NCBI GenBank assembly: GCA_030268105.1
Contig: BSDZ01000078.1
Coordinates: forward strand, 6,333,501-6,397,500
Direction of reading: 5' to 3'
Origin: Volvox africanus
Lineage: Eukaryota > Chlorophyta > Chlorophyceae > Chlamydomonadales > Volvocaceae
Length of the DNA stretch: 64,000 nt
The notes beneath the pieces are model-generated. The model was not told where the DNA came from, searched no databases, and worked only from the letters and a program-made list of their open reading frames with translations. How positions within the stretch are numbered: position 1 is the stretch's first letter; every line of letters starts with the position of its first letter. Below, piece by piece: positions 9,801 to 22,033 of this stretch. The position numbers were made by a program, and so were the translations under genes.

Positions 9801-12800
9801 GCGGACAGCTTTGATGATGGTGAGACATCTTGCCGAATGCAAATGAACTTTTGAGAAACCTAAACTGGCTAACATCAGTGCCGTTCCGTACCTGCCGTGG
9901 GCGGTATGATACAAAAATCGCCTCTCTTAATCGCGGAAGGTGGGGCGCGCAGGCTGCCGCCGGGTCCGTGAGTCTGCGGGCAGGTTAGAGCCCCCATCCG
10001 CGGAAGACATCCCGTGAGTGATCAGCCGGCTCATGGTGCCTGTGAGTGGTAGCTAGCTCGACAGAGTGGTGAGGAAGGAGGTGAGGAAGGAGGCGAGCAA
10101 GGATAAGTGAAGCCAAATCGGCTAAATCCGTTTTGCATTCCTTGTGCTCGCTTATATTTGCTCCTCCTCCTTGCCTCTGCCATTTTACCTGCACCTAAGC
10201 GGCGGCGTGTACGGCACCTCCAGGCTGCCTGGACTCCGTGGAAGCGGCATTGCGAATTGATCGGCCTCCATTACGGCCGCGACCTCGTTAACCACCAACT
10301 ATGAAGAGGAGGAAGAGGATAATGCAAGTGAGAAGAGGAAGGTATGGAGGTAGATATAGAGGGAGGGGGATCGGGAGAAGGTGAGGGGGAGGGGGAGGGA
10401 AAACCCAGGGAGTCAACTGAAGGCCAAGTGAACCCGCACCAAAGGAAGGGAAAGGGATAACTCGGAAGGGCTTCAAATGGACGGGAGGGATGTGACACAA
10501 TCGACATGGAGGTGCAGCAACGAGATGTTCCATGTAATAAGGCTAACTGATCATGAACAGCAGGGCGGCTGCAAAGCAGGGGTAAGAAAGCAATATCTTC
10601 GGTCATGTCGGTTCCATGTGCCGATGGGGACACCGCTACAAACGTGTGCTGGACTCGGGGAAGCTGTCTGGCATCGGACTGATACCAATCAGGAGATGCA
10701 CGGCTTAACCTCTTTTGTCGTACCTGCCATTCCTGGACGTCCGGGGAGGAGTACTGCAGCATGTACGAACTTACTGACGCCTGCGGGTGACGACAGGGTG
10801 GGGCAGGGTAAGCAGCGGTGGGTAACGCCCGGTTGGGTTGCTGTGACGTATCTGTATCTGTGACTCTCCCAATATGAGGTGGGGAATCGCACAATGCGAG
10901 ATGGAGCAAGCATCCGGGACAATGAGTTAGGAAGGGGCCTCAACGGGCCGATAAAAGGAAAGGAAGAAGGACAGCGACTGAGCAGAAGCAATACCGATTT
11001 GCGGCCCCATCCTTCTGCCTAACTCGCTAACAGGTAGCAGCTGGATTTGTCGTGGCAGTGCCAGCCTATATGCCGGCTATAGCTACTCGTTCATACTTTA
11101 GATATTAACACTTCTTCCCTCCTCGCGTCTAGCCCTGCCGCCGGGACTGTAGATTTCCGTTCCTTTTCGAGCGGTGGCGGGTTCTTCCTTGGAATCGGAT
11201 CCCCTTTTGCATCGGTTCTCTGACATTTGCCATCACTGGGTCTCTCTGTCTCTGACCCCCTTGACTCCTTGATTCTCCATGGATCGGTTCTCTGACATTT
11301 GCCACCACTGGGTCTCTCTGTCTCTGGTTCTATTCCTTATCACAACCTTATATCCTGTTGGTCCTGTCAACCACTTCGTGCGGCCACCCCTCCCCCATGG
11401 CCCTGCTCGCAGACTCGCTAACATTGCCGACTCCCCCTCACTTGTAGCTCCTGCAGCAGCTGCATCGCCTCCTGGATTTCGTCGGACAGCGGAAGGGCGG
11501 CGGGGCAATGACGAGGCAAGGGCGAGCGGGTGGGAAGAAAACAGCACATGGAAAGTCGGCAGCTTTACCAGCCAAGCGGAATTGGCTGGGTGGAGCGAAA
11601 GCACTGCGTATTGTGTTTCTGCAGAAAAGTCCCTCCCGGAAACCTCAGCAAGGCACGTGAGTGGAACTGGCCACTTCTGAAGCGGCGCTCTATCCCCGAG
11701 AGACCCGGCTGGCACGTGGAAGTCCTGAGCGAGACCCGGGTCTGCGGACCCCCCCATGTGTGATGCCGCCTGGGCGCAAGAAAGCTAACCGCCGCCACGC
11801 CCCAGAACGTCGCGCTGGAAGGGCACCTCTCCTCTCCGCAGGTTGAACCGTGTCACCTGTATAAGCCACCATGGACTAAACCAAGCATCGTGACGTAAGC
11901 TCCTGGACCGGGTAGCGCCCGGTTAGCATCAGTCAACACCCCTACAGCCTCAATCGAATGTCCCCCTCCATGCGCGAGCGCCCAGTTTGGCCGCCCTTCT
12001 TGACTTCAGTCAGCGCCCTGTCCCTTTCCAAGCCACATAGACTATTCCAGGCAACCGCATCGTCTGCGGCGCACGCCTGTGCCTGGGGTTCCCTCTGGGA
12101 GGGGGGAGGTTCAACCCACCTCCCGGCGGTGCAGGAAGAGGCACACCACCACAAACCGCGCGTAGAAGCGCATCTGCTGGGCGGCTGCAGCAGGATCCGG
12201 TGTGAATCCCGTGGTTGAAGCGAAGTATTGGCGGGTGTGAACGGCATCGTAGAAGGTGTAACTCTCCAACAGCGCATTCGTGTCTCCAGATCTCAGGTAG
12301 TAGTTGTAGTAAAGCTGACCGATCTTATTGGCAATGGACCCCAGTTCTGCGCGCTGCAGGCCCGTCTCCAATAATGCAGATCTGACCATCCACGAATGCG
12401 ACCATGAGGATGAGGAGAAATGAGGAGAAAGGAAGGGGAAGGCAGGAAAAGGATGGGTCATCGAAAGGGACGGAGGGACTTCGTTATAATTGCGCTGCAA
12501 TGGTCGTGTCGTCTCAAGAATATGAGGAGTGTGCAGTTTTAAAACAGCTGCGTTGTATCGGCCACATAGGGCACTAGGTTGTGTTGGCACAACGGTATGG
12601 GCGTCCGTGTGACTGTCCGGGGACGGTTGCTGTGCGAGCCCCTTAGCCAACAGCAGGTCGAGGCGCGTTACAATACTGAGCTACGCGTATCTGATTACGG
12701 AATTGTAGGCATAGAGCCTGCTGCCTTTGCATGATATGCCATTGCGTCCACCCTGGCTCGTCCAGCGGACCTCCAAACCCTTTCCGTTGGACAGCCCCAT

Positions 12801-13012
12801 TTCTCAGCCTGCGATGATAGCTCTCACCTGTTATTCAACTGAAACTGCCATAGCCGCGAAAATGACTCAAATGTCTTGTGAAACAAGGACTGTGCGGCGG
12901 GCCAGGAGTGATCCCCACGTGTTTGCAATTCCCGGAGTTTACCAAAACGTTTGTTTGCACGTTCAAGTAATATTTGAAATTGCTGCCTTGCAACTTGTGA
13001 GTGCTTCTCCAT
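6866..13012 (-). CDS. SCAI: SCAI-family protein (nuclear transcription/DNA-repair cofactor)
   Basis: The exon chain (minus) is 13012-12828, 12381-12120, 11471-11442, 10780-10724, 10298-10189, 9973-9892, 9268-8075, 7876-7622 and 7400-7030. All junctions are in phase with GT-AG borders. Family blocks appear in order: FQILLERANKRFGKLREL and FSRLWQFQLNNR (about residues 12-61), IGQLYYNYYLRSGDTNALLE and RFYARFVVVCLFLHRRE (to 149), QYSSPDVQEWQLVVNEVAAV, RLREAIFVSY, VKVAELPLELFRMAQALEW (from 243), LLHRPSAQRLLTALLAV, VTRRRLLLVLDSD (ends 640), and near the end WAPVFADCLTRRLLLHFALY. Two long low-complexity inserts, with a polyglutamine and a poly-Ser tract, enlarge the middle and the C-terminal exons relative to plant homologues. 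SCAI in animals is a nuclear cofactor that restrains SRF/MRTF transcription and binds 53BP1; the algal role is unknown. The 3' end is uncertain. A closing exon at 6899-6866 is in phase but lacks the usual last ~60 residues; the open frame 6914-6492 is another candidate. Confidence 0.88.
9497..9736. repeat. Polypurine minisatellite in a SCAI intron
   Basis: About thirteen tandem units of roughly 18 bases built on GAGGGGAGGGAAGGGAGG alternate with variants containing GCGGGGGG. The plus strand is almost pure G/A. The array lies inside the intron between 9892 and 9268, so the SCAI pre-mRNA carries a C/U-rich array. G-runs of three or more recur densely enough for quadruplex or triplex formation on the plus strand. 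Confidence 0.95.
11442..11471 (-). other. 30-base microexon of the SCAI gene
   Basis: The ten codons EAMQLLQELQ are flanked by an acceptor ending TCCAG and a donor GTGAGG. They connect HRRE of the preceding exon to ASVSSYMLQY of the next in phase 0. The family has a helix of about this length at this point, which supports inclusion. Confidence 0.7.
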
Positions 13013-13803
13013 TCCTGTGGCGGCGACGGTTGAAGGCAGGAAACTTAACTCGAACTCAACGGGCTAATTTGCTCAATTAGTGGCTACGTTTCCACATGAA
13101 TTTGTAGCTTGACAAACCTGCAGTGTATAAATTGTCGGGTGGCGATACAGTATTGCACTTGCAATTGCCGGGCTTCCCCGTCGTGCAGTCGTCCAATCGG
13201 GGAGACGATGGAGACCCCAAAGTGAAATTGTCCCATTGTCGACTTCACTCGTAACACCTGATGCTCAATGGACGCCTTTAATTGGTTTGAACAATTGTTT
13301 CGCATTTAGTAATGTTGGCGCTGAAGATTTATTGTGGCTCACTAACGTGCGAGATTTAAGCTTGCCGCCAGGACCAAGGACTGTTTGCTAGAACACATAT
13401 GTAGGCTTTTAAATTTCTGTGTAATTAGTACCTTACAACTGGAGCGGGTTATCGCTGTCGGCGGACGCTGGCTACCAGTGCCACATCCTGCTGGACCAAG
13501 CAGCGTGGCTGATGACTGGTATGATAGTTAAAACAAACAACCCTTTCCAAACTCTACGTACCACGGTGTGACAATTGCTTCGGTTTTGGTTGACGTAGGT
13601 TGGTGGCCCAGCGACGCAGACGACCGTATGGTATCTCAACCTGGAGTGGACAAAATCGTCCGGTATGTGTGTGACTGTTGAATTATCTGCGCTCGGAATT
13701 GTCTCAGTGTATGTCTCAACATGTGGGCACTCTGCCGCATTCTGGGTCCTTCCCGTGTCATGTGGAGATGCATAAGTTTGATCTGTATTCAATTTCCCCT
13801 CAG
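13013..13803. promoter_or_regulatory. Divergent intergenic region between SCAI and the OPR gene
   Basis: About 0.8 kb separates the first SCAI codon (minus) from the first supported exon of the OPR gene (plus), so both promoters, and possibly an uncalled first exon of the OPR gene, must lie here. It is more AT-rich than the flanking coding sequence. I recognised no specific promoter element. Confidence 0.35.
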
Positions 13804-16800
13804 GAGCGGCGGGGGCGTGTTGTCCACGGACGAGCCCAGATAGCTGCTTGTCGCAGCCTGGGGCCTTCGGTAGCCAGGCGGGCAGCGTTTCGTCGTGCTC
13901 GTGTCGTCCCCAGCTCAGTTGGGAGCACTTGGGCCCATGAGATCCCAACGTTGCGGACGCCTAGCCCGAACGGCACGATGCGACAACGCCAAGCCAGTAC
14001 ATCCGAGGCCGCGGTGGGGATGGAGGAAGCGTCGGCGTCGGGAGCCGTAGGTGCTGTCCCGGATCCCCCGCCGGCAGGTGTCAGTTCGCAACCTTCAGTC
14101 CTGATGATGCAGCCGCCCTCGCGACCCTCCCTGGTATGTTGGTAGCCGAGGGAGTGCACTAAGCGGTAGGGGCTGCTAGGAGGCTGCTACTTCCCCGAAA
14201 GAGCGGCATCCCATAACAGGGGCAGAGGTTAACGGTCACGTTGGGAAAGGGCACCTTCGGAGCGAATTTCGCGGGTTGGGCCTGCGGGGTTCAGCAGGTG
14301 CTGCCTGGAGGAAGAGGCGTGGGGAGCAGCCGTGGCATGTGGGACAGATGGTGGCGGCAATGCTGCCACTCCTGGCCGGCCAGCACACCTGGCCACCGCA
14401 GCTTACATCATGGAGCCCAACCTCGGCAAATGTGGTCGAGACCCGGTCCCGATTGCGGACCGGCCGGGCCTCACCGGGGTGCAAGAGAAAGGGGGAATCT
14501 CTGATAAGCAAGGTCACGGACGGAATATTGGATGAGGTCAGGGCATGGCAGAACCAGACTTTGGAATCTGTATATAGGATGCACGTGGAATTTCCCATTA
14601 CCTGATAAGTATCTCCCTCGCTGACACTAAGTTGAAGGATTGGAAATTGTGCCGCTGACGGATGTCGGGCGTTTACTTTCCGCCGTGACTTGCAGGATCG
14701 CCAGTCCGCAGCACAAACCAGCATCACCAGCAGCGCCATACCAACGTCCATCAGCAGTCCGCCCAGAGCTGTTTGCCCAACCGCTGCCGTTGAACCATAC
14801 CGAGCCCCTCCCGGATCTAGAAGGCTGGTGTGGAGGGCGGGCTCACAAGCAGCCGCCGCTGCATCCCACAGCAGCAACAGCAGCTTCAGACCTGGATCGC
14901 AGTTGGTGTCATCCTGGGGAGCTGCTGCAAATGTGTTGCGGCCTGTTGCATCTGCTTCCGCTGCAGCCGCTGCTGCTCGAGTTAATCCTAGCAAGAAAGG
15001 AAGCGGCGATGACGCCGGGGTGGTGCTGTCCCTTGGGTCTCTGGGGACCGTCGTTTTGCCGCCATATCCCGGCGGCGGCGGCGGCGGCACCAACACGGCT
15101 GGCCGGCGGGTTCGCTTTGGTGAGCCAGCGAGAGAAGAGGATACGACGGGGCAAAATGGACATGCGCGGCGGATTCCTCAAGGTTGTGAAGGCGACATGA
15201 TGGGAGGCGCAGCTGGCCAGGGTGGGGACGCACTGCAGGGAGGAGCTTTGCGGGCTGGCAAGGGCCGGTTCGGGTCGAAGTTACAACGGAGCAGACCGCA
15301 AGGGCGGCACAGGGGCAGCAGCGGTGGCAGCGATCTTGGCGGCGGTGACCTGTTTTCCCGCATCAACCGCTGCAGGAGTAGGCAAGAACTGCAGCAGCTA
15401 CAGGTGGAGTATAGCGTTCAACTGCTACCCCAGCACATCCCCGCGCTCATGGCCGCAGTTGCCAAGCTTCAACGAAATCCTCGGGGTGACCCTGGCACCC
15501 AATCCCCGGCCCATCCTCGTCCTCCGTCCGGCCAGGATGGGGTTTTCCCGACCTCCAGCATGCGTCCGTGGGAGCCCTCTCCGCAGGTCGCGGATTTAGG
15601 TGCCAACACGTGGCCGTCCAGCGCGCAGCACCCTCCCCAGCAACAACAGCAGCAGCAGCAGCAGCAGCAGGAGGAGGAGGAGCGACGGTTTCTACTGCAG
15701 TACATGTGGGAGCTGGCGGCTAGCGCATTGCGGTTAGCGAGGTCACGGGAGTTGCCCGCACGGAGCGTGGCCACTGCGTTGTGGGCAGTGGCCAAGCTGC
15801 CGCTGGATCCGGCACCCATCACGAGGACAACGCCAGCGACCACCGCAAGCGGTGGACCCATCATCCGGCAGTTGGAGCAACAGCAACAGCAGGGAGCGAC
15901 ACCCTGCCCGCTGCCCCCCTGGAAGGAGGAGTGGCAGCTGTGGGCGCGGGAGATGATTCGATGCTGCTGCAGCGACAGCGTGAGGATTGGAGGCGGTGGT
16001 TATGGCGGGAATGGCGATGGTCCGTCAGCGAAGATGCTGCTGGCGGAGTTTTCGCCTCAGGACGTGAGCCAGGCGCTGTGGGCTGTGGCCACACTTGACT
16101 GTGTGCCATTGCCGCGGGGCTTCCTGCCAGGGCTGCTGAGCGCGGCGAAACCACGGTTGCACTCTTTCGGGCCGCAGGTGGGGGCTCCCTGAGGTTGGGG
16201 TAGGAGTTGCTGTGGGTTGGGAAGAGTGCGGCGACAGATTAGGGCGGTACAGATTGGGGCGGACAAAGTGCACTACTGCTGCACCAGGTCCTCCTCCTAA
16301 TCTACTCCATCTCAGGTGCGCCACTGATTGCGCCGCACTGCTGTGGCCGCCAGCGTGTGTGTATTAGGTTATCGTGAGGCCCCTCCTCTGTTTTCCTGCT
16401 TCCTGCGCTCTTCGTGTTCCGTTGCCGCGGCCATCAGCCCACCCATCAACCTTTTCGATGGTGCTGCCGCTGTAACTGTCTCTCTGTCGTGCCCCAACCC
16501 ACCTGCCCCTCACCGGTATCTTCCGCTTCTTCTTGCACCAGCACTTTTGCAAACCTACATCTACTGGCTGCCCTTGCAGTGTCGCAACCCCTCCTCCTTA
16601 CCTCCTTCGGGTCCGCTGCTTCCAGTTCGCAAGTCCTAAGAATTAGTTACCTCTTCGGCTCTCGCTCCTGTCTCATTCTGATCAGTTGTCCTCATACGCT
16701 CCCCGTCTATCTATGTTCGGTGTTGTCATTCCACAGGCCCTTTCCAACACCTTGTGGGCCTTATCCCGCTTGCGCTGTCAACCGCCTTCCGACTGGCTGG

Positions 16801-19800
16801 ATGCCGTCTGCGCCGTCTCCGGTCCCCGGCTGTCAGCCTTCAACCCCCAAGCCCTGGCCACCACCGTCGCCGCGCTTTCCCACATGGAATACACCCCTTC
16901 ACCGAAGTGGTGCGAGGCCTTCTTCGCCGCATGCGAAGCGTGCATGTGGCCTCGTCGACGGCTGCAACCGGCGTTTTTTGAAAAGGCAACGTCGGCCAAG
17001 GAAGCGACCGTAGCTGCCTGTTACACGGCGCCCACAGCGCTGCCACCGCCGCCACCGAAGCCGGCGCCACAGTCTTTGGCGCAGACGGCGTGGGCGGTGG
17101 CGCGGCTGCAACTCTCCCCCCCACGAGGCTGGCTGGACGGGTTGGCGGATGCGGCGGCAGCGGCCGGTCCTCGGCTGAATGGACAGGATGTGGCCAACAT
17201 ACTGTGGGCGTTGGGAGCCATGCGTTACCGCTACCCGTCTGAAATGGCGCTGTATCCATTCAAGGAACCAGAGCTTGACCCGGGCGCCGCGGCGCCCAGA
17301 AGAAATGTCATCCAGCAGAAGCACCGGCACGAGCAAGTGCAACCGCAAGAGGGAGCGGAGGAGCTCCGGGACAAAGGAAGGAACGAGGACGGGACAGGGC
17401 CCGGGGGACGGCCGGGGAGCACCGCTCCCCCAAGGCTAGCACCGTTGCTGGCGGCGTGGCTGCAGTGCGGGGATTTTATGCAGCCGCAGCAGCTATCGGC
17501 GTGCCTGGTAGCGTGCGTGCACTTGGGCCTTAGCGTGGATTTAGTTCCTGGCCTGGGTTTGAATCCAACTTTGGCGACGGCAGCAACGATGGTGACGGCC
17601 CAACAATTGTCGCCGATGCTTGCGGAGGTGGTGGACCGGACGCTGGGAGCGCTGAGTCGCCGACTGGCAGCTGCTTCCGGCCAGGCGGTGGCGAACTCCC
17701 TGTGGGCGGTAGCGCGGCTTGGCTGCCGGCCCTCCAGCAGCTGGGTGGGGGCGGCAGTTGAGAGGTTTATGGAGTGCCTTGAGGACGACGACGCTGGGCC
17801 TCAGGTACGTGGGCGGTGGGGTTGAACCTTTTCCTAACTCTCGCCTGCCTTCACACGTCCCTGCCTCATGTACCTCCAAAGCGCCTGTTTAAGTCTCATA
17901 ATTTCTTGCATGTACGGCGCACCTCTTCCCTCGCCTCGTCGCCCTGTCTCTGGCGTGCAGGAAGTTGCGAATGTCTGGTGGGCGCTGGGTCGGCTGCGTT
18001 GGGCTCCTCCTGCTGACACAGTCAATGAGTTGCTGAGTCGCAGCTTGGCCCTGGCGGGGACGGGGGACCTGCGGAGCGGCGAGCTGGCCGCTGTCCTGTG
18101 GGCTGTGAGCCGCCTGGGGCTGAGGCTGCCCAAGGTGGGTGCTGTAAATAGGGATGTCTCTCTGGATAACAAGGGGCATAACATCATCACAGCGGGTTAC
18201 GCACCAGAGCTTCATCGTTATTGGAAATGTGCTGCACTTAAGGGTCAAAAGCCTTAACAGAGATGGGGCTGCTTACGTTACCTTGTAGGTCGGGCAAGTG
18301 GACTCGGAGGCAAGGGAATCCTGCGGGAAGGAGGGGCAGGGAAGCAGTCAGTCCGAATAAGGAGGTTTCAAGGGGGATTTGAGGAATCGGGGACTTGAGG
18401 GGAACTTCCTCCAAACCACGGCAGTCCGAGAGGCCAAACTTGCCAATGTTGCGTTTGCTCCCGAGGTCCTTCATTCCACTGCGAACCTCATCCTTTCATT
18501 GCAAGAATCTTCTGCATTACAAATCTTCTGCATCGCCTCACCCTGGCATATGTCTGGCCATCGCAGCCGGTGACGGATCGCCTAGTTCACATACTACGTA
18601 CCTCCTTACATGAGGAAGCACAACAACAGCAACCCAGCGGTAGAGCTGCCACCGACGACGGGTATTCGCCGCCGCTGCCACGGCCTCCAGCACGTCATCT
18701 GATTCCCGCCCCGCCAGCGACCCTGGTGACATTGGTGCGCGCGCTGGCAGCCCTGCACGCCACCTCCCAGCGAAGCACCGTCATAGCCCTCCTGGAGCGA
18801 TCTCTGCGCCACTGGACTGCCGCACTTTATGAGCCAATCGCTGCCGTCGCCTCTGCCGGCACCAGCGACAGCCACGGTGTAATCCGGGAGTTGAACCAGA
18901 AGCGGCCACCGCCGGTGGCAGCCGGCGCTGCTGCGGCGCGCCATGTGGCATTGGCGTTACATTCTGCGGCCAGCCTGGGTATCACGCTGGCGTCGGGACC
19001 AGCGGCGGCGGCGGCGGCAACGGCGGCTGGGCCCCGGCCTGGTGCAGGATCAGCTCGTGGCCTCGCAGGCGCGGTGGTGACGGCGCTGCGCTCCGTGCTG
19101 CCGTACGCTAACACGCGCGACCTAGCTATGGCGTTAGCTGCAGCGGCAGCAATGGAAGCAGTGATGCCATTAGGGCTCCTAGCGGCGGCACTCCAGCGCG
19201 CGGGAGAGCTATACCATGGATTTGAACGCCTCAATGTTGCCTACGAAGCCAGGAAGGAGGTTGCTTCAAAGGATATAGATGCCCTTGCTCATGTGGGCCT
19301 GGACAATGACTTGAGGGCAGGAGGGGTGAATGAGAACGTCGAGGGCGATATGGAGGGCCTTGTGCGACTGCACGACGGAAGGGTGGAGAGCGTGTCCATG
19401 TCGGGTGGGTTTTCGGACATGGCAACAATTCTATGCAGTCTGGGCAAGCTGTTGGACCTCCATGTAGAGCATCGCGCGGAGACGAGGACGGAACAGATGC
19501 ATCAGCAGCAACAGCAGCAACAGCAGGGTGTTGAATCCAGGCTACTTGAGGCGGATGATGCCATTAGTAGCAGCGGTGGCGAGACTGGGGCAAAGAGCGG
19601 CTGCGTAGACGACCTTGTGGGCAGCAGCAGCTCCCAGGATGCTGTTGAAGTGGCAATCAAGACGGCGGCTGCAGCAGCGGCCCAGACCGCCTTGGCGCGT
19701 TGGGATGAGCTGCTGCGGACGCGGCCCCGGCTGATAGAGGCACAGGACGCCTTATTGGCAGCGGCCCTGTGTCAGATGAGGCGCCCCGCCTCTGCCGGCG

Positions 19801-20360
19801 AGGTCTATCCCACATCCGGAGCGGATGCCGTGACCGGGGCCCCGATGTCAGCTACTGCGGTCCAACAGATGATACTGGGCTTATCGCTTTTACGTCTCAA
19901 CCCAAAACTGACGTTAATGCGGCCGCTGGCACGTGCCCTTGTTCGGATAACAGGGGAGTTACCCGCTGGCCTGATGGCGGCGTGCTTGAGTCACCTGGCG
20001 GCCATGGGCGCGGACATGGATCCACGGGTTGCCCTAGTGCTGATCGGCCGATTGCGGGCTGCACACTTTTTGGCAATACCGGATGGGGCTGTCTTAGGTA
20101 GGTTTCGCGGCTGGGTAGCGGCAGCGTGCGGCGGCGTCAGCTGTATGGTGGCACTGTGGGTGCTACGCAGGGCACAGAAGACCCATGGTTCAGGCCACCG
20201 CTGCGCCGAACATGCAATTCGGACTGCGAGCCCATATAACCGGGCGGGGCGGTCGAGGCTGCGGGCAGCGGCGGAGCGTGTCGACCCACGGGTCATGGGG
20301 CGGGTCAGGGAGGCACTGCTGAAGCTGCGTGAGGAAGGTGAATGCCACCGACTGACTTAG
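13804..20360 (+). CDS. Octotricopeptide-repeat (OPR)-type organelle RNA-binding protein
   Basis: Supported exons are 13804-14133 (5' exon, less certain), 14696-16177, 16737-17804, 17961-18134 and 18567-20360, all joining in phase 0. At least nine degenerate repeats carry the signature helix LWA(V/L)(A/S)xL, for example ATALWAVAKL, SQALWAVATL, SNTLWALSRL, AQTAWAVARL, ANILWALGAM, ANSLWAVARL and ANVWWALGRL. Each is preceded or followed by a PP(S/R)xW(L/V) motif such as QPPSDWLDAV or SPPRGWLDGL, about 38-40 residues apart. This is the OPR pattern of chlorophyte factors that stabilise, splice or translate specific chloroplast or mitochondrial transcripts. The 5' exon encodes an Arg/Ser/Ala-rich stretch (SLGPSVARRAAFRRARV) that looks like an organelle transit peptide. 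PolyQ tracts lie near 15641-15670 and 19502-19527. The last exon is Ala-rich with weaker repeats and shows no RAP domain. The RNA target cannot be read from sequence. The true start codon is not fixed: 13804 follows a good acceptor, so an earlier exon may exist. Confidence 0.8.
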
Positions 20361-22033
20361 CACTTGGCTAACGTGACTAGAACATGGGTAATCGGCAACA
20401 AGAGCTGAACAATAATGTGAAATGGAGAAGGACTACAGCCTGTGACGAGTTCAGGGAGTTAGTGCCAACTTGGGCGTACAATGAACAGTGCTGACGGGTA
20501 CCCTCGGTGACCTGCGATCGGCAGATTTGCAAACTGCGGTCGCTATCTCAGTTGATGGAATGAGCATACGTGCCCCAAACATAGGGAGCAGCAAGTCTAG
20601 GAGCAGCTTGGCTAGTCGCAAGGTGTTTGGGACCTGGATGCCCCCAACGTTGGACAACTGCGTGGTGGCGTCCCGCTTCCCTCAATTGGCTGCACAAGGC
20701 AGCACATGGTCGCGGGCAGTCGTTTGTGAAACGATACCTTGCGTCTAATCGGCCAGTAAGTTAACCAGATTCGCAGCATCAATTTAATTCGTTGACAAGA
20801 AGTGCTACAAACCTGTGTCGTGTTGGTAACTTAAGACTATGGGCATTTAATTGTCATCCGCCGAGAGGTGTGTGCGTGTATATGATATATTACTCCACTG
20901 TTCACCAGGAGGTGATGGCGGAGGGGGCTAGGTGGACATGAGCGGTGGGCCCCGAGCACTGCCTGCTCGCCGCTTGCTGAAGGGAATGGCACAGGCCTGC
21001 CTTTGTGTTACTTCCCTCTCATTTGCTTTATGACCCCCCTGGATTGAGTTGTACCTTTTCCCGTTGCTTCCCTCTGTGCCATGCGTGGATAATGTCCCCG
21101 GAGGGTGAAACCGTGACTGGACTAATTCCGTACATAGGTCAGTTAGTTTGGTTAAATTGATTTTAAGGAGTCAGCCGTATTAGACATCGGGGTATTCAGC
21201 GCATGAACAAAGGCATTAGTTTTTCCTTTTCCGATCACCGTGGACTTGCTTGCGGCTGAATGTGAACCTGATCGTCACTCTTTAATCTTTGTGTATGAGG
21301 TTTTTGCTCACCAGGAAAACTTCCTGGCAGGGCTTGCTGGTACAGGGGAGCAGTCATGTCACCGGGGCCGCCTTCCACAGCCCCGGGCTGATATGGACGG
21401 TTATGTGATTCCTCCGCGCAGCAGCTCTTGGTGGCAATGGTTGGGAATGGTTGGCAATGGCAGGTTGGCAATGGCAGCGGTCGCCCACTCTGCAACCCTA
21501 TAAAAAAAGGCTGCAGTGGGCGACTGCTGCCATTGCCTCTCACTGGTCCATTGAACACCTATGACGGATGGAAGCAGCTCACCATCAGCCACGTCATCCG
21601 TTGAACTTGGCAGATGTATAGGACCCAGAGCATGTTCCGAACGCAAGCCATTCCAGCTGTCGGCAAAACCTTTTATTACCGATTGCAGCTGAGATTGAGA
21701 ACAGAAAAGTTATCCCCCACTGGCTTCCCGGGTGGGAGGACGGGAGGAAAAAGAGGCCAATCCAACGGCCCTCCGCCACTCACATCCGCATGGCCCCCTA
21801 TCTTCCAAATAACCGAAAGCACTGCTATGCGGCTGCTGCCGTCCAACAACCTTCACTTGTGCAACAGCGGGTTGTGGTGCATTAGCCCAGATCTTACGGC
21901 CCCGGCAATGCAAGCAAGCACCGCCCGTCAGCCAGACTGGGAGAGAGCTTCAGACAAACGAGCCCAAGGACTCAAAAACGAACCACCATAGGACAATTCG
22001 AAACACCTGTTGACTTGGGGCAACTTCCCGCTT
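20361..22033. other. Convergent intergenic region with a fold-back sequence
   Basis: This separates the ends of the OPR gene (plus) and the ERV1 gene (minus) and should hold both 3' UTRs. The only structure I see is the inverted repeat at 21467-21537 and the GGCAATGG-type short repeats next to it. No coding frame here has family features. Confidence 0.5.
21434..21537. repeat. Short tandem repeat and imperfect inverted repeat
   Basis: Several copies of GGCAATGG/GGAATGGTT (21434-21475) lead into an imperfect inverted repeat. Its arms are 21467-21498 and 21509-21537, with an A-rich loop (TATAAAAAAA). The arms share a CAGTCGCCCACT-type core. It could be a small fold-back element or a 3' UTR hairpin. 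Confidence 0.7.

Noticed and set aside
9480..9914. Long open frames across the polypurine array on both strands
   Set aside because: They are products of the tandem repeat (Gly/Glu/Arg or Pro/Ser/Leu runs) and lie within a SCAI intron.
14236..15096. 286-codon minus-strand frame overlapping the start of the OPR gene
   Set aside because: It lies antisense to an exon with OPR context and has no family motif of its own.
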